Shown in pieces: positions 15,326-22,794 of a stretch of DNA of 64,000 bases (the stretch's first letter is position 1; each line of letters starts with the position of its first letter). Origin of the DNA: Streptomyces sp. AM 4-1-1. GTDB lineage: Bacteria; Actinomycetota; Actinomycetes; Streptomycetales; Streptomycetaceae. A model generated the notes under the pieces. The model ran no database searches. It had not been told where the DNA came from and was given only the letters and a program-made list of their open reading frames with translations. Location: positions 3,410,001 to 3,474,000 of the forward strand of contig NZ_CP119145.1 of assembly GCF_029167625.1 (NCBI RefSeq). The letters run 5' to 3'. The position numbers were made by a program, and so were the translations under genes.

Positions 15326-15577
15326 TTGCCCCGACTCCGCGTCCAGCGCACCACCTGGCCCCGGCCCGCACTCGTCCTCACCGACACCCCTCGCCCCCAC
15401 TGCCCCGACTGCCGAGGAGAGGGCGGCCAGGGACACGCTTCGGTCTCACCGGACGGCGAGTTCGACGGCATCGACTGGTACCCCTGCCCCTGCTGGGACG
15501 AGACCCGCCGATGGGTCCTGTTCCCCCTGCCCCGCCGCACCCCGCCCGGCGGCTACTCCGACGAACCGCCCTTCTAG
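15326..15577 (+). CDS. 83-aa zinc-finger-like AICE protein
   Basis: The start is TTG 15326, preceded by GAGGAG. The product holds CPDCRGEGGQGH and CPCWDETRRWVLF, a DnaJ-type cysteine pattern that could bind zinc. It starts nine bases after the upstream stop, so it is co-transcribed with the spread genes. Small proteins of this type are common in AICEs; function unknown. Confidence 0.65.
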   Translation: MPRLRVQRTTWPRPALVLTDTPRPHCPDCRGEGGQGHASVSPDGEFDGIDWYPCPCWDETRRWVLFPLPRRTPPGGYSDEPPF

Positions 15578-15590
15578 AACAGGGACACAC

Positions 15591-16292
15591 ATGATCCGTA
15601 CAGGACATGCCACACGCGAAGGAACCGCCCTCGACAACGCCGACGCCGCCAAGGTGTACGTCCTCGCGGACGGCACAGTCGGCGCAGTCGTCATCGACGG
15701 CATCGGCCACGGCCCCTACACTTCCCGCACTGCCCCGCTCCTCGCGGAAGTCGCCGCGCGTATCGGGGCGCAGCGGGGTCCGCTTGCCGGGCTTCTCACC
15801 GCCGGTCAGCTCGTCACGGACCCGGGTGTGGACGGGGAGGAAGCCAACGCCGTCGCCGTCGCCGCCGTCCGCCACCCTGACGAGGTGGACACCGACATCG
15901 CGTGGGTGGGTGACTGCCGGGCCTACGGCTGGGACGGCATCACCCTGACCCGCTACACCGACGACCACACCGTCGGTGCTCAGCTCCGCCTCAACGGCGC
16001 GCCATGGCGTCTGGCCCGTGAGCACGACAATTGGGTCAAGACCGCTCTGTCGAAGGCCACTGTCGGCACCGTCTACGGCGTGACCGTCCCCGACATGCTC
16101 GTTCTCCTCACCAGCGACGGTGTCCACGACCAGATCCCGCACCGCGCCATGGAAAGCCTGGTCCGCGAACACGAGACCGACCCGCAGGCTCTCGCGGACG
16201 CCCTCGTAGCTGAAGCCAGGGACGACGAGACCGGCTACCGCGACGACGCCACCGCCATCGTCATCTCCGTACCGCACCAGCCGACGAACTGA
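15591..16292 (+). CDS. PP2C-family serine/threonine phosphatase
   Basis: The 233-aa protein has the metal-binding motifs of PP2C phosphatases: VVIDGIGHG (residues 33-41), WVGDCRAYGWDG (near 105), LLTSDGVHD (near 170) and GYRDDATAIVI at the end. It is a minimal catalytic domain without sensor or membrane parts. It probably dephosphorylates a Ser/Thr-phosphorylated protein, either of the host or of the element; the substrate is unknown. It follows the zinc-finger gene by 13 bp with AGGGA before ATG 15591, so it belongs to the transfer/spread transcript, which ends at the hairpin 16303-16343. Confidence 0.85.
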   Translation: MIRTGHATREGTALDNADAAKVYVLADGTVGAVVIDGIGHGPYTSRTAPLLAEVAARIGAQRGPLAGLLTAGQLVTDPGVDGEEANAVAVAAVRHPDEVDTDIAWVGDCRAYGWDGITLTRYTDDHTVGAQLRLNGAPWRLAREHDNWVKTALSKATVGTVYGVTVPDMLVLLTSDGVHDQIPHRAMESLVREHETDPQALADALVAEARDDETGYRDDATAIVISVPHQPTN

Positions 16293-16302
16293 CCCACAAC
16301 CG

Positions 16303-16343
16303 AGGGCGGCCCCCTCTCACGCCAATGATCCGGGGCCGCCCTC
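16303..16343 (+). terminator. 12-bp hairpin after the phosphatase gene
   Basis: GAGGGCGGCCCC (16303-16314) and GGGGCCGCCCTC (16332-16343) pair perfectly over a 17-nt loop. It separates the transfer transcript from the replication module. Confidence 0.7.
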
Positions 16344-16375
16344 ATCCACCCAACTCAACAGTGGAGGTATCCAGC

Positions 16376-17284
16376 ATGACGCATGACCGCAACACCCCGC
16401 TGCTGACCGCCGCTCTGCAAGCCGCTGAACGCGGCTGGTACGTCCATCCCCTGCGGCCCGGCGGCAAGGCCCCCGCCCTGCACGGAGAGGACGACTGCCC
16501 CACCACCGGAGCCTGCACCAACGGCCACCAGAAGTGGGAGCAGCGCGCCACCCTGGACCTCGGCCGTATCCGTGGTGCGTGGGCGGTGCGGGCGTTCAAT
16601 GTCGGGATCGCACCGGGGCCGTCGGGGCTCGTCGTCGTCGACCTCGATATGCCCAAGCCTGAAGACAGTGCGGACACACCTAGCGGTGTGCATTCCTTTG
16701 AGGCGCTTTGCGAGCGCGCCGGGCAGAGCGTCCCCACCACCTACCGGGTGCGGACTCCCAGCGGGGGAATGCACCTGTACTTCACTGCCCCGTCCGGCGT
16801 CCGCCTGTCCAGCAGCAAGGGCAAGCTGGCCAGGCGGATCGACACCCGTGCCTGGGGTGGCAACGTCGTCGCCCCCGGCAGCATCGTCAACGGCCAGGCA
16901 TACGAGGTCACCGACCCCGCCCGCGTCGCTGAGCTTCCCGGATGGTTGCTGGACGCGCTCGCCCCGGCCCCAACCCCCGTGCAGCCGGTGCCCATCCAGG
17001 TCCCCCGGTATGGCAACCGCGCCGCCGATACCGCCCTGGAACGCGAGCTGGCCACCGTCCGGGCCACCACCGAGGGCGGACGCAACGAGCAGCTGCTGCG
17101 CAGCGCCCGCGCCGTGGGCCGCTTCGTCGCGTGGGGCGACCTCCCCCGACACGTGGTCGAGGAGGCTTTTCAGTCGGGGGGCGAGTCGACCGGACTGTCG
17201 GCCGCCGAGTGCCGCGCCACGATCCGCAGCGCCCTGAACTGGTCCATCCGAACCTGCCGGCCGCGCCCGGGAACGGCGGCATGA
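16376..17284 (+). CDS. Bifunctional DNA primase/polymerase (Prim-Pol)
   Basis: The 302-aa protein has the archaeo-eukaryotic primase-polymerase fold used by many AICEs to start their own replication. Visible motifs are the N-terminal ALQAAERGWYVHPLRPGGKAP, the metal-binding VVVDLDMP at about 82-89, PSGGMHLYF near 130 and GGNVVAPGS near 165. The C-terminal part (about 215-290) is a helical region typical of these proteins. The ATG at 16376 follows GTGGAGG. It overlaps the next gene by ATGA, and the DUF3631 ATPase follows, so the three form a replication operon. It should work on the repeat region 18755-18971 just downstream. Confidence 0.9.
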   Translation: MTHDRNTPLLTAALQAAERGWYVHPLRPGGKAPALHGEDDCPTTGACTNGHQKWEQRATLDLGRIRGAWAVRAFNVGIAPGPSGLVVVDLDMPKPEDSADTPSGVHSFEALCERAGQSVPTTYRVRTPSGGMHLYFTAPSGVRLSSSKGKLARRIDTRAWGGNVVAPGSIVNGQAYEVTDPARVAELPGWLLDALAPAPTPVQPVPIQVPRYGNRAADTALERELATVRATTEGGRNEQLLRSARAVGRFVAWGDLPRHVVEEAFQSGGESTGLSAAECRATIRSALNWSIRTCRPRPGTAA

Positions 17285-17631
17285 ACCCCCCGCCCCGCCC
17301 CCGACTGAAAAGCCTTCCCGCCACCTCCACCGGCCCCAGCACCGCGGAACCCGCCCCGGCCGGTCCCGGCAGTGGTGCGCCGAAGAACGTCGCCGAAGGC
17401 GTCCCTTCATCTGTTCGCCCCGCCCCGCACACGACGGACAGCCGGTACCCGGTCGCCTGGCTCACCATCACCGCCCCCCGCGGCGCCCTGCCCACCGCCA
17501 CCAGCACCTGTCAGTGCGGACGCAACCTCTTCGCCACAGGCCACCGCAAAACCCTCGCCCTGATCGAAGACCACACCACCCACCGCACCCACTGCCCACT
17601 GCTCACCACCGAGGAAAGGAACGCTTCATGA
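17281..17631 (+). CDS. 116-aa protein of the replication operon, unknown function
   Basis: The first 50 residues are Pro/Ala/Ser-rich and probably disordered. The second half holds a compact block, TCQCGRNLFATGHRKTLALIEDHTTHRTHCPL, whose Cys and His residues suggest a zinc site. The gene overlaps both neighbours by ATGA, so its product is made in step with the primase and the ATPase and may assist them. No named family is recognised. Confidence 0.68.
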   Translation: MNPPPRPRLKSLPATSTGPSTAEPAPAGPGSGAPKNVAEGVPSSVRPAPHTTDSRYPVAWLTITAPRGALPTATSTCQCGRNLFATGHRKTLALIEDHTTHRTHCPLLTTEERNAS

Positions 17632-18791
17632 CCGCGACACCGGCCCCCACCACACCCACCGACGGGGCCACGCTCCTCAACCAGATCGAAGCGTTCCACC
17701 GCCGGTTCAACGCCTTCCCGACCGAGGCCGCCTACGTCGCCGTCGCCCTGTGGGACGCCCACACCCACCTTCTCGACGCCTTCGACTCCACCCCGCGCAT
17801 GGCCTTCCTCAGCCCCGAACCGGGCAGCGGCAAGACCCGCGCACTCGAAGTGATCAGCACCCTCGTGCCCCACCCCATGCACGCGGTCAACGCCTCCCCC
17901 GCCGCGCTCTTCCGCGCGGTCGCGGACACCGCCGGGCGGCCCACCATCCTCTTCGACGAGATCGACACCGTCTTCGGCCCCAAAGCCAAGGACAACGAAG
18001 ACCTGCGCGGCCTGCTCAACGCCGGGCACCGCAGGAGCGGCGTCTCCTACCGGTGCGTCGGAGACGGCGGCAACCAGACGGTGGTCGCCTTCCCCTCGTA
18101 CTGCGCCGTCGCCATGGGCGGACTCGGGTCACTCCCGGACACGATCCTGGCCCGCTCGGTCATCATCCGGATGCGCCGCAGGGCCCGCACCGAGACCGTG
18201 GAACCCTTCCGCGCCCGCATCCACGAGCCCCAGGGCCACGCCCTGCGCGACCAGCTCGCCGCCTGGGCCGACCAGGTCCGCGACCAGATCGAAGGTGCCT
18301 GGCCCGAGATGCCCGAGGGCATCACCGACCGGCCCGCCGACGTCTGGGAACCTCTCCTCGCCGTTGCCGACGCCGCCGGCGGCGACTGGCCCCAGCGCGC
18401 CCGCCAGGCGTGCGTCGACCTGGTCACCGCCGTCAACGAAGACGACCGCGCCTCGCTCGGGGTGAAGCTCCTCACGGACCTGCGCGACCACGTCTTCCCC
18501 GGCACCGACACCGTCTCCACCGTCGAGATGCTGCACATGCTCAACGCCATGGAGGAATCCCCCTGGGGCGACCTCGACGGCCAGCAGCTCACCGCACGAG
18601 CCCTGTCCAAGATGCTCAAGGAGTACGTCACCGCGAAGAACAAGCCCATCTCACCCCGCCCCCTCCGCATCAGCGGCCAGGTCGTCAAGGGCTACCACCG
18701 AGACGACCTCACCGACGCCTGGAACCGGTACTGCCCCCCGCCCCCCGAAACCACGGTTACATCGGTTACACCCCTCACCCTGCCCGTCTGA
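17628..18791 (+). CDS. DUF3631-type replication ATPase/helicase
   Basis: The 387-aa protein carries a P-loop, SPEPGSGKTRALE, at about residues 64-72, a Walker B, PTILFDEIDTVFG, near 105 and an arginine-rich sensor region (LARSVIIRMRRRAR). The C-terminal part (about 300-380) matches DUF3631 proteins, including the ALSKMLKEY block. Such ATPases occur next to Prim-Pol genes in AICEs and are taken to unwind the origin. The first two GGTTAC repeats of the origin candidate lie in its last codons (encoding TVTSVT). Confidence 0.85.
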   Translation: MTATPAPTTPTDGATLLNQIEAFHRRFNAFPTEAAYVAVALWDAHTHLLDAFDSTPRMAFLSPEPGSGKTRALEVISTLVPHPMHAVNASPAALFRAVADTAGRPTILFDEIDTVFGPKAKDNEDLRGLLNAGHRRSGVSYRCVGDGGNQTVVAFPSYCAVAMGGLGSLPDTILARSVIIRMRRRARTETVEPFRARIHEPQGHALRDQLAAWADQVRDQIEGAWPEMPEGITDRPADVWEPLLAVADAAGGDWPQRARQACVDLVTAVNEDDRASLGVKLLTDLRDHVFPGTDTVSTVEMLHMLNAMEESPWGDLDGQQLTARALSKMLKEYVTAKNKPISPRPLRISGQVVKGYHRDDLTDAWNRYCPPPPETTVTSVTPLTLPV

Positions 18792-18971
18792 CCTGCGACG
18801 CAGCCGTAACCGACCCCGGAGGGTGTAACCGGTACACCCCGGTTACACCACCTCGGCCAAACCGCCCCCTGTAACCGCAAGCCATCGGTTACACCCCACC
18901 CACCGGTTACAGAAAACAGGCCCCTGACCTGCGATGTAACCGACGTAACCGATGTAACCGATGTAACCGAC
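18755..18971. repeat. Iteron-like GGTTAC/GTAACC repeat region, candidate replication origin
   Basis: Twelve copies of the hexamer GGTTAC, counting both strands, lie within 214 bp. GGTTAC starts at 18755, 18764, 18841, 18887 and 18905; GTAACC starts at 18806, 18825, 18871, 18936, 18945, 18954 and 18963. The last four are exact 9-bp tandem steps of GTAACCGA(T/C). A perfect 11-bp dyad, GGTGTAACCGG with CCGGTTACACC, spans 18822-18849. CTGACCTGC copies at 18788 and 18924 flank part of the array. Iterons right after replication genes are typical of plasmid origins. Between the ATPase stop and the excisionase start there is no gene. Confidence 0.72.
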
Positions 18972-19003
18972 CCCAGTAAGCCGAACGGCGAAGGAGTCGC
19001 ACC

Positions 19004-19192
19004 GTGGCCCGCCCCCAGATGCTCAAACTCCCCGAAGTCCTCACCGAGATCAAGATGAGCCGCGCCGCCTTCTACCGCATGCGCGCCCGCGGCCAGGCCC
19101 CCCGCCTGGTCAAGCTCCCGAACGGTCAGCTCCGTGTCCGACGTACGGACCTGGACGCATGGCTCACCGAGTGCGAGACCACCGCAGCCTGA
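19004..19192 (+). CDS. AlpA/MerR-type excisionase (Xis)
   Basis: The 62-aa protein is a single winged-helix DNA-binding unit of the helix_turn_helix_17/AlpA type: LKLPEVLTEIKMSRAAFYRMRARGQAP, then LPNGQLRVRRTDLDAWL. Such proteins bend att DNA and steer the integrase toward excision. GTG 19004 is preceded by GAAGGAG. It lies directly upstream of the integrase gene, but a strong hairpin (19208-19249) stands between them, so integrase expression from this transcript may be limited. Confidence 0.88.
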   Translation: MARPQMLKLPEVLTEIKMSRAAFYRMRARGQAPRLVKLPNGQLRVRRTDLDAWLTECETTAA

Positions 19193-19207
19193 TAGGCCGA
19201 GCTACAG

Positions 19208-19249
19208 CCGAGGGGCCCCACCGCGCACACGCATGGTGGGGCCCCTCGG
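19208..19249 (+). terminator. 15-bp perfect hairpin between xis and int
   Basis: CCGAGGGGCCCCACC (19208-19222) pairs with GGTGGGGCCCCTCGG (19235-19249) over a 12-nt loop, 16 bp after the xis stop and 14 bp before the integrase start. It may uncouple integrase from excisionase expression or hide the integrase ribosome binding site. Confidence 0.75.
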
Positions 19250-19263
19250 CATGAAGGGACGAT

Positions 19264-20661
19264 GTGAAGAGCTACGACGTGCGCGTTTGGAGTATCCGCC
19301 AGCGCAAGAGCAAGAAGGCCCCGTACCAGGTCCGATGGACCGTGAACGGCCAAGAGCACCAGAAGCCGTTCGCCACGAAAACCTTGGCGGATGCGCGGCG
19401 ATCAGCCCTTGTCACCGCGCAGCGTGCCGGAGAGGCGTTCGACATGGCGTCCGGGCTTCCCGTCTCAGAGCTGCGCGAGGCGGCCTCGCCCACCTGGTAC
19501 GAGCACGCCTGCGCGTACGCCCGCATGAAGTGGCCGGCAAGTGCGGCCAAGCACCGGGCGAGCATCGCGGAAGCTCTCGCCGCCGTGACAGCAGCGTTCG
19601 TAAAGACGCAACGAGGGGCCCCGGATCGCACCGTGCTGCGCGGCGCCCTACAGGCATGGGCATTCCGTATGGTGCTCAATCCGGAGACCGGAGAACACGT
19701 CAACCGCAAAGACGCGGAGGCCCCACCCGCAGAGGTCCGGCGAGCGCTGGAGTGGGTGTCGGGCAACTCGTTGAAGGTGATCGACGTAGCAGAATCGGAT
19801 GCCGTACGGACGGCCCTGCGAGCTCTGTCGAAGACGCTGGCAGGGAAGCAGGCCGCAGACAACACGGTCCGCCGGAAGCGGGCCGTACTCAGTAACGCCT
19901 TCCGCTACGCGATCGAGCGAGACCTCTTGGCCGCCAATCCGCTGGACCGCATCGACTGGGCACCCCCTGAGACCACCGACGAAGTCGACTTCGAGTTCGT
20001 CCCGGGCCCGGAGCAAGCGGGCGAACTGCTTGCGGCCGTCCAGGGCATCAGCGCCCGAGGACGGCACCTTCACGCATTCTTCGGGTGCATGTACTACGCC
20101 GCCATGCGGCCTGCCGAGGTCGCCGGTTTGAAGCGGAGTAACTGCAAGCTGCCGGCACAAGGTTGGGGGGAGTTGGTGCTGTCCAAGAGTCGCCCGGAGG
20201 TCGGTTCCGGGTGGACTGACGACGGGAAGTCGTACGAGGAGCGCGGGTTGAAGCACCGAGCCCGCAAGGCCACCCGTCCCGTTCCTATCCCGCCCGTACT
20301 GGTCACGATGCTGCGCGCGCACCTGGAGGAGCACGGGACGGCGCCGGACGGACGCCTCTTCCGAGCAGTGAGGGGCGGGCGAGTCCGGTCCACGGAGTAC
20401 ACAGGAATCTGGCAGGCGGCCCGGATGAAGGCGCTGTCCGAGGAAGAGGTCGAGACACCGCTCGCGGATGTGCCCTACTCCCTTCGACACGCGTGTGTGT
20501 CGCTCTGGATCAAGGCGGGGGTGGACCCTGTGGAGGTCGCCCGCCGAGCCGGGCACAGTCCCGCCGTCCTGTGGAAGTTCTACGCGAAGCTCCTCCGTGG
20601 CCATCAGGACGCCTCGAACCGAATGATCGAGGTCGCCCTGGAAGCCCGCCGCGACGACTAA
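19264..20661 (+). CDS. Tyrosine site-specific integrase
   Basis: The 465-aa recombinase integrates and excises the element at tRNA-Ser(UGA). The N-terminal arm-binding part (residues 1-60: WSIRQRKSKKAPYQVRWTV) is followed by a helical SAM-like domain and the catalytic domain. Visible catalytic residues are Arg in YAAMRPAEVAGL (about 282), the box-II core PYSLRHACVS (about 405-412), GHSPAVLW and the nucleophile Tyr in KFYAKLL (about 440). The His of the usual HxxR is Tyr, which is common in actinobacterial AICE integrases. The start is GTG 19264 after AAGGGA, with an overlapping ATG out of frame. The gene ends 142 bp from attR. Confidence 0.93.
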   Translation: MKSYDVRVWSIRQRKSKKAPYQVRWTVNGQEHQKPFATKTLADARRSALVTAQRAGEAFDMASGLPVSELREAASPTWYEHACAYARMKWPASAAKHRASIAEALAAVTAAFVKTQRGAPDRTVLRGALQAWAFRMVLNPETGEHVNRKDAEAPPAEVRRALEWVSGNSLKVIDVAESDAVRTALRALSKTLAGKQAADNTVRRKRAVLSNAFRYAIERDLLAANPLDRIDWAPPETTDEVDFEFVPGPEQAGELLAAVQGISARGRHLHAFFGCMYYAAMRPAEVAGLKRSNCKLPAQGWGELVLSKSRPEVGSGWTDDGKSYEERGLKHRARKATRPVPIPPVLVTMLRAHLEEHGTAPDGRLFRAVRGGRVRSTEYTGIWQAARMKALSEEEVETPLADVPYSLRHACVSLWIKAGVDPVEVARRAGHSPAVLWKFYAKLLRGHQDASNRMIEVALEARRDD

Positions 20662-20802
20662 CGGCACCGGCCACCTTGGCCACAGGTTGGCCACACGCCC
20701 TGGTCAAGACTGGGAAACAAGCGGTACGAGGTGAGACAGGGTGAGCACAGAGGGCGGACCTCCATTCCGGAGACCCGCCCTCTGACCTGCTACTTCTCTG
20801 AT

Positions 20803-20866
20803 CTGCAAGCGGTGGGTGTGGGATTTGAACCCACGGTGACTCGCGCCACGACGGTTTTCAAGACCG
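20803..20866. other. attR: 64-bp direct repeat within the intact tRNA-Ser
   Basis: This segment is identical to 2061-2124 and lies in the 3' half of the complete tRNA-Ser gene, ending at the anticodon stem. The tRNA therefore survives integration. Crossover should fall within these 64 bases. Confidence 0.92.
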
Positions 20867-20894
20867 TTCCCTTAGGCCGCTCGGGCAACCCACC
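20810..20894 (-). tRNA. tRNA-Ser(UGA)
   Basis: Read on the minus strand, the acceptor arm GGTGGGT (5') pairs with ACCCACC (3'). The anticodon loop is CTTGAAA in the stem ACGGT/ACCGT, giving anticodon TGA for serine UCA codons. A long variable arm (class II tRNA) and the T-loop GTTCAAATC are present. CCA is not encoded. Total length is 85 nt. It is the integration target of the 18.7-kb element on its 3' side. Confidence 0.95.
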
Positions 20895-20957
20895 TCGCGT
20901 CCCCGGTCGTACGGCTGGGCCGCGGGCCGGGGTTGACGCGGGGAACAGCCTAGCCGG

Positions 20958-22466
20958 TCAGCTGTCGCCCTTGCGCTCGCCCAGGGTTACTTCGGCCGTC
21001 GACTGCTTGCCGCCGCGCTTGTAGGTCAGGGTGACCTTGTCGCCCGGCTTGTGGGTCCAGATCTCGCCGATCAGGGTGGGGCCGCTGTCGATGACCGTGT
21101 CGTTGAACTTCGTGATGACGTCGCCCGCCTTGAGGCCCGCCTTCGCGGCCGGGCCGTTCGGGGTCACCGGGGGTGTGCCTCCCGTGCCCTGCTCCGAGAT
21201 GGTCGCCCCGCCGGTCCTCTCCTCCATCGTGACCGTGGCGCCGATCACCGGGTAGACCGGCTGGCCCGTCTTGATCAGCTGTTCGGCGACGGTCTTCGCC
21301 TGGTTGATCGGGATCGCGAAACCGAGGCCGATCGATCCCGCCTGGGACTGGCCGAGGCCGCCGCCGGTGGTGGACTGGATGGCCGAGTTGATGCCGATGA
21401 CCGCGCCGCGCGCGTCCAGGAGCGGGCCGCCGGAGTTGCCCGGGTTGATCGAGGCGTCCGTCTGCAGGGCGCTCATGTACGAGTTCTTGTTGCTCGCACC
21501 GTCCCCGGAGGCCACCGGGCGGTTCTTCGCGCTGATGATGCCCGTGGTGACCGTGTTGGACAGACCGAACGGGGCGCCGATCGCGATCGTCGAGTCGCCG
21601 ACCGCGACCTGGTCCGAATTGCCGACCGAGAGCGGGTTCAGGCCCGACGGTGCCTGCTTCAGCTTCAGCACCGCCACGTCGTAGCCCTGGGCCCGGCCGA
21701 CCACCTCGGCGGCGTACTTCTTGCCGTCGGAGAAGGTCGCCGTGAGCTGACCGCTGTCCGCCGCGGAGGCCACCACGTGGTTGTTGGTGAGGATGTGGCC
21801 CTCCTTGTCGTACACGAAGCCCGTGCCCGTACCGCCCTCGCCGTTGCCGCCCTGTGCCTCGATCGTGACCACACTGGGCAGCGCCTTGGCCGCCACCGCG
21901 GCGACCGTGCCCGGCTCGCGCTTGAAGTCCCTCGGCGAGTCCCCGGCCGCCACCGTGGTCGACCCCGACGAACCGGTGTCATTCCGGTCGGCCGCCACAT
22001 AGCCGAGCGCGCCCCCGATGCCGCCCGCGACGAGCGCGGCCACCGCGACGGCGACGACCAGACCGCCCGCCCGGCGCTTCCGCGGACCTTCCGGGGACGG
22101 CTCGTGCACCGGAGCGCCCCAGACGGGACCGCCGCCACCCCCGTTCGCGTACGAGGGGATCGCGGGAGGAGCCGGCGGCCAGGCGGGGCCCGTCGGCGGC
22201 GTCTGCTGCGGCGGGTAGGGAGGGTGCGCGAAAGCCGTCGTCGGCTGCTCCTGCGGCTGGTGGTGCGCGGCGGGCACCTCGGGTGGCGTCTGCGCCGTCG
22301 GCGCGCCCTGGTGCGCCGGAGCAGCGCCCGGCGCGTCTGCCGGGACCGTGTCCGCCGGGGCGTGCGGGGACGCGGGCGTGCCCTCAGGAGCGGCGGCCGG
22401 CACTGGAGGTGCGGACGGAACGGCCGGAACCGCGTTGCCCTCGTTGCCCTCGTTCTCGGTGCTCAC
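20958..22466 (-). CDS. HtrA/DegP-like membrane-anchored serine protease with PDZ domain
   Basis: The 502-aa protein has a Pro/Ala-rich cytoplasmic N-terminal region (1-130), one membrane helix (about 134-156, after PRKRR), a trypsin-like protease domain and a C-terminal PDZ domain (about 400-490). The catalytic triad is seen as His in ILTNNHVV (about 227), Asp in YDVAVLKL (about 262) and Ser in NPGNSGGPLL (about 343). It should degrade or refold misfolded proteins outside the membrane. GTG 22466 has AGGAG nine bases upstream. It is the first chromosomal gene beyond the tRNA. Confidence 0.93.
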   Translation of the reverse strand: MSTENEGNEGNAVPAVPSAPPVPAAAPEGTPASPHAPADTVPADAPGAAPAHQGAPTAQTPPEVPAAHHQPQEQPTTAFAHPPYPPQQTPPTGPAWPPAPPAIPSYANGGGGGPVWGAPVHEPSPEGPRKRRAGGLVVAVAVAALVAGGIGGALGYVAADRNDTGSSGSTTVAAGDSPRDFKREPGTVAAVAAKALPSVVTIEAQGGNGEGGTGTGFVYDKEGHILTNNHVVASAADSGQLTATFSDGKKYAAEVVGRAQGYDVAVLKLKQAPSGLNPLSVGNSDQVAVGDSTIAIGAPFGLSNTVTTGIISAKNRPVASGDGASNKNSYMSALQTDASINPGNSGGPLLDARGAVIGINSAIQSTTGGGLGQSQAGSIGLGFAIPINQAKTVAEQLIKTGQPVYPVIGATVTMEERTGGATISEQGTGGTPPVTPNGPAAKAGLKAGDVITKFNDTVIDSGPTLIGEIWTHKPGDKVTLTYKRGGKQSTAEVTLGERKGDS

Positions 22467-22639
22467 AGCTCTTTACTCCTCGGTTTCCACATCAGTCTTC
22501 GGCAGAGATACCGGTGTGCGTGTGTCGGGGACAGCCTTTACCACAGCACGTCAGGCCACTGTAAGCAGGACCTGTGCATCCGCACACCAATCTTTACATC
22601 AGGCAAAACGGTCTTCCGCATGTCCGTCGGGGTCATCGG

Positions 22640-22745
22640 CTCCGTCGGCTCCGTCGGGAGGCCGGTCGGGTGGGAGGTCGGTCGGGCGGGAAGTCGGGCG
22701 ATCGGGAAGTCGGTCGGGCGTGCGCGGGGCGTGCGGTCGGGCGTG
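22640..22745. repeat. Low-complexity GGTCGGGCGGGAAGTCGG-type repeats
   Basis: Short irregular repeats of GTCGG(T/G)CGGG and GGGAAGTCGG fill the gap between the divergent protease and glycerophosphodiesterase genes. Unit length drifts between 8 and 20 bp. I see no gene in the 328-bp gap. Confidence 0.5.
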
Positions 22746-22794
22746 AACAGGTTGTACTCCGACGTCTGCCCCGTCCTGGTGGCACCATGACGCG

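Larger units (their letters stand above)
2061..20866. mobile_element. Integrated AICE in tRNA-Ser(UGA)
   Basis: The 64-bp direct repeats at 2061-2124 and 20803-20866 are 18,742 bp apart, which is the size of the element. The integrase gene ends 142 bp from attR, and the tRNA is restored at that end. Content fits a pSAM2-like AICE: integrase, AlpA-type excisionase, primase-polymerase plus ATPase replication module, an FtsK/SpoIIIE-type transfer ATPase, Spd-like small membrane proteins, and GntR/Nudix/XRE control genes. No relaxase or type IV secretion genes are seen. This agrees with the established double-stranded DNA transfer by TraB-type pumps. One passenger, a cytosine methyltransferase, is frameshifted, but the core functions look intact. 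Confidence 0.93.
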
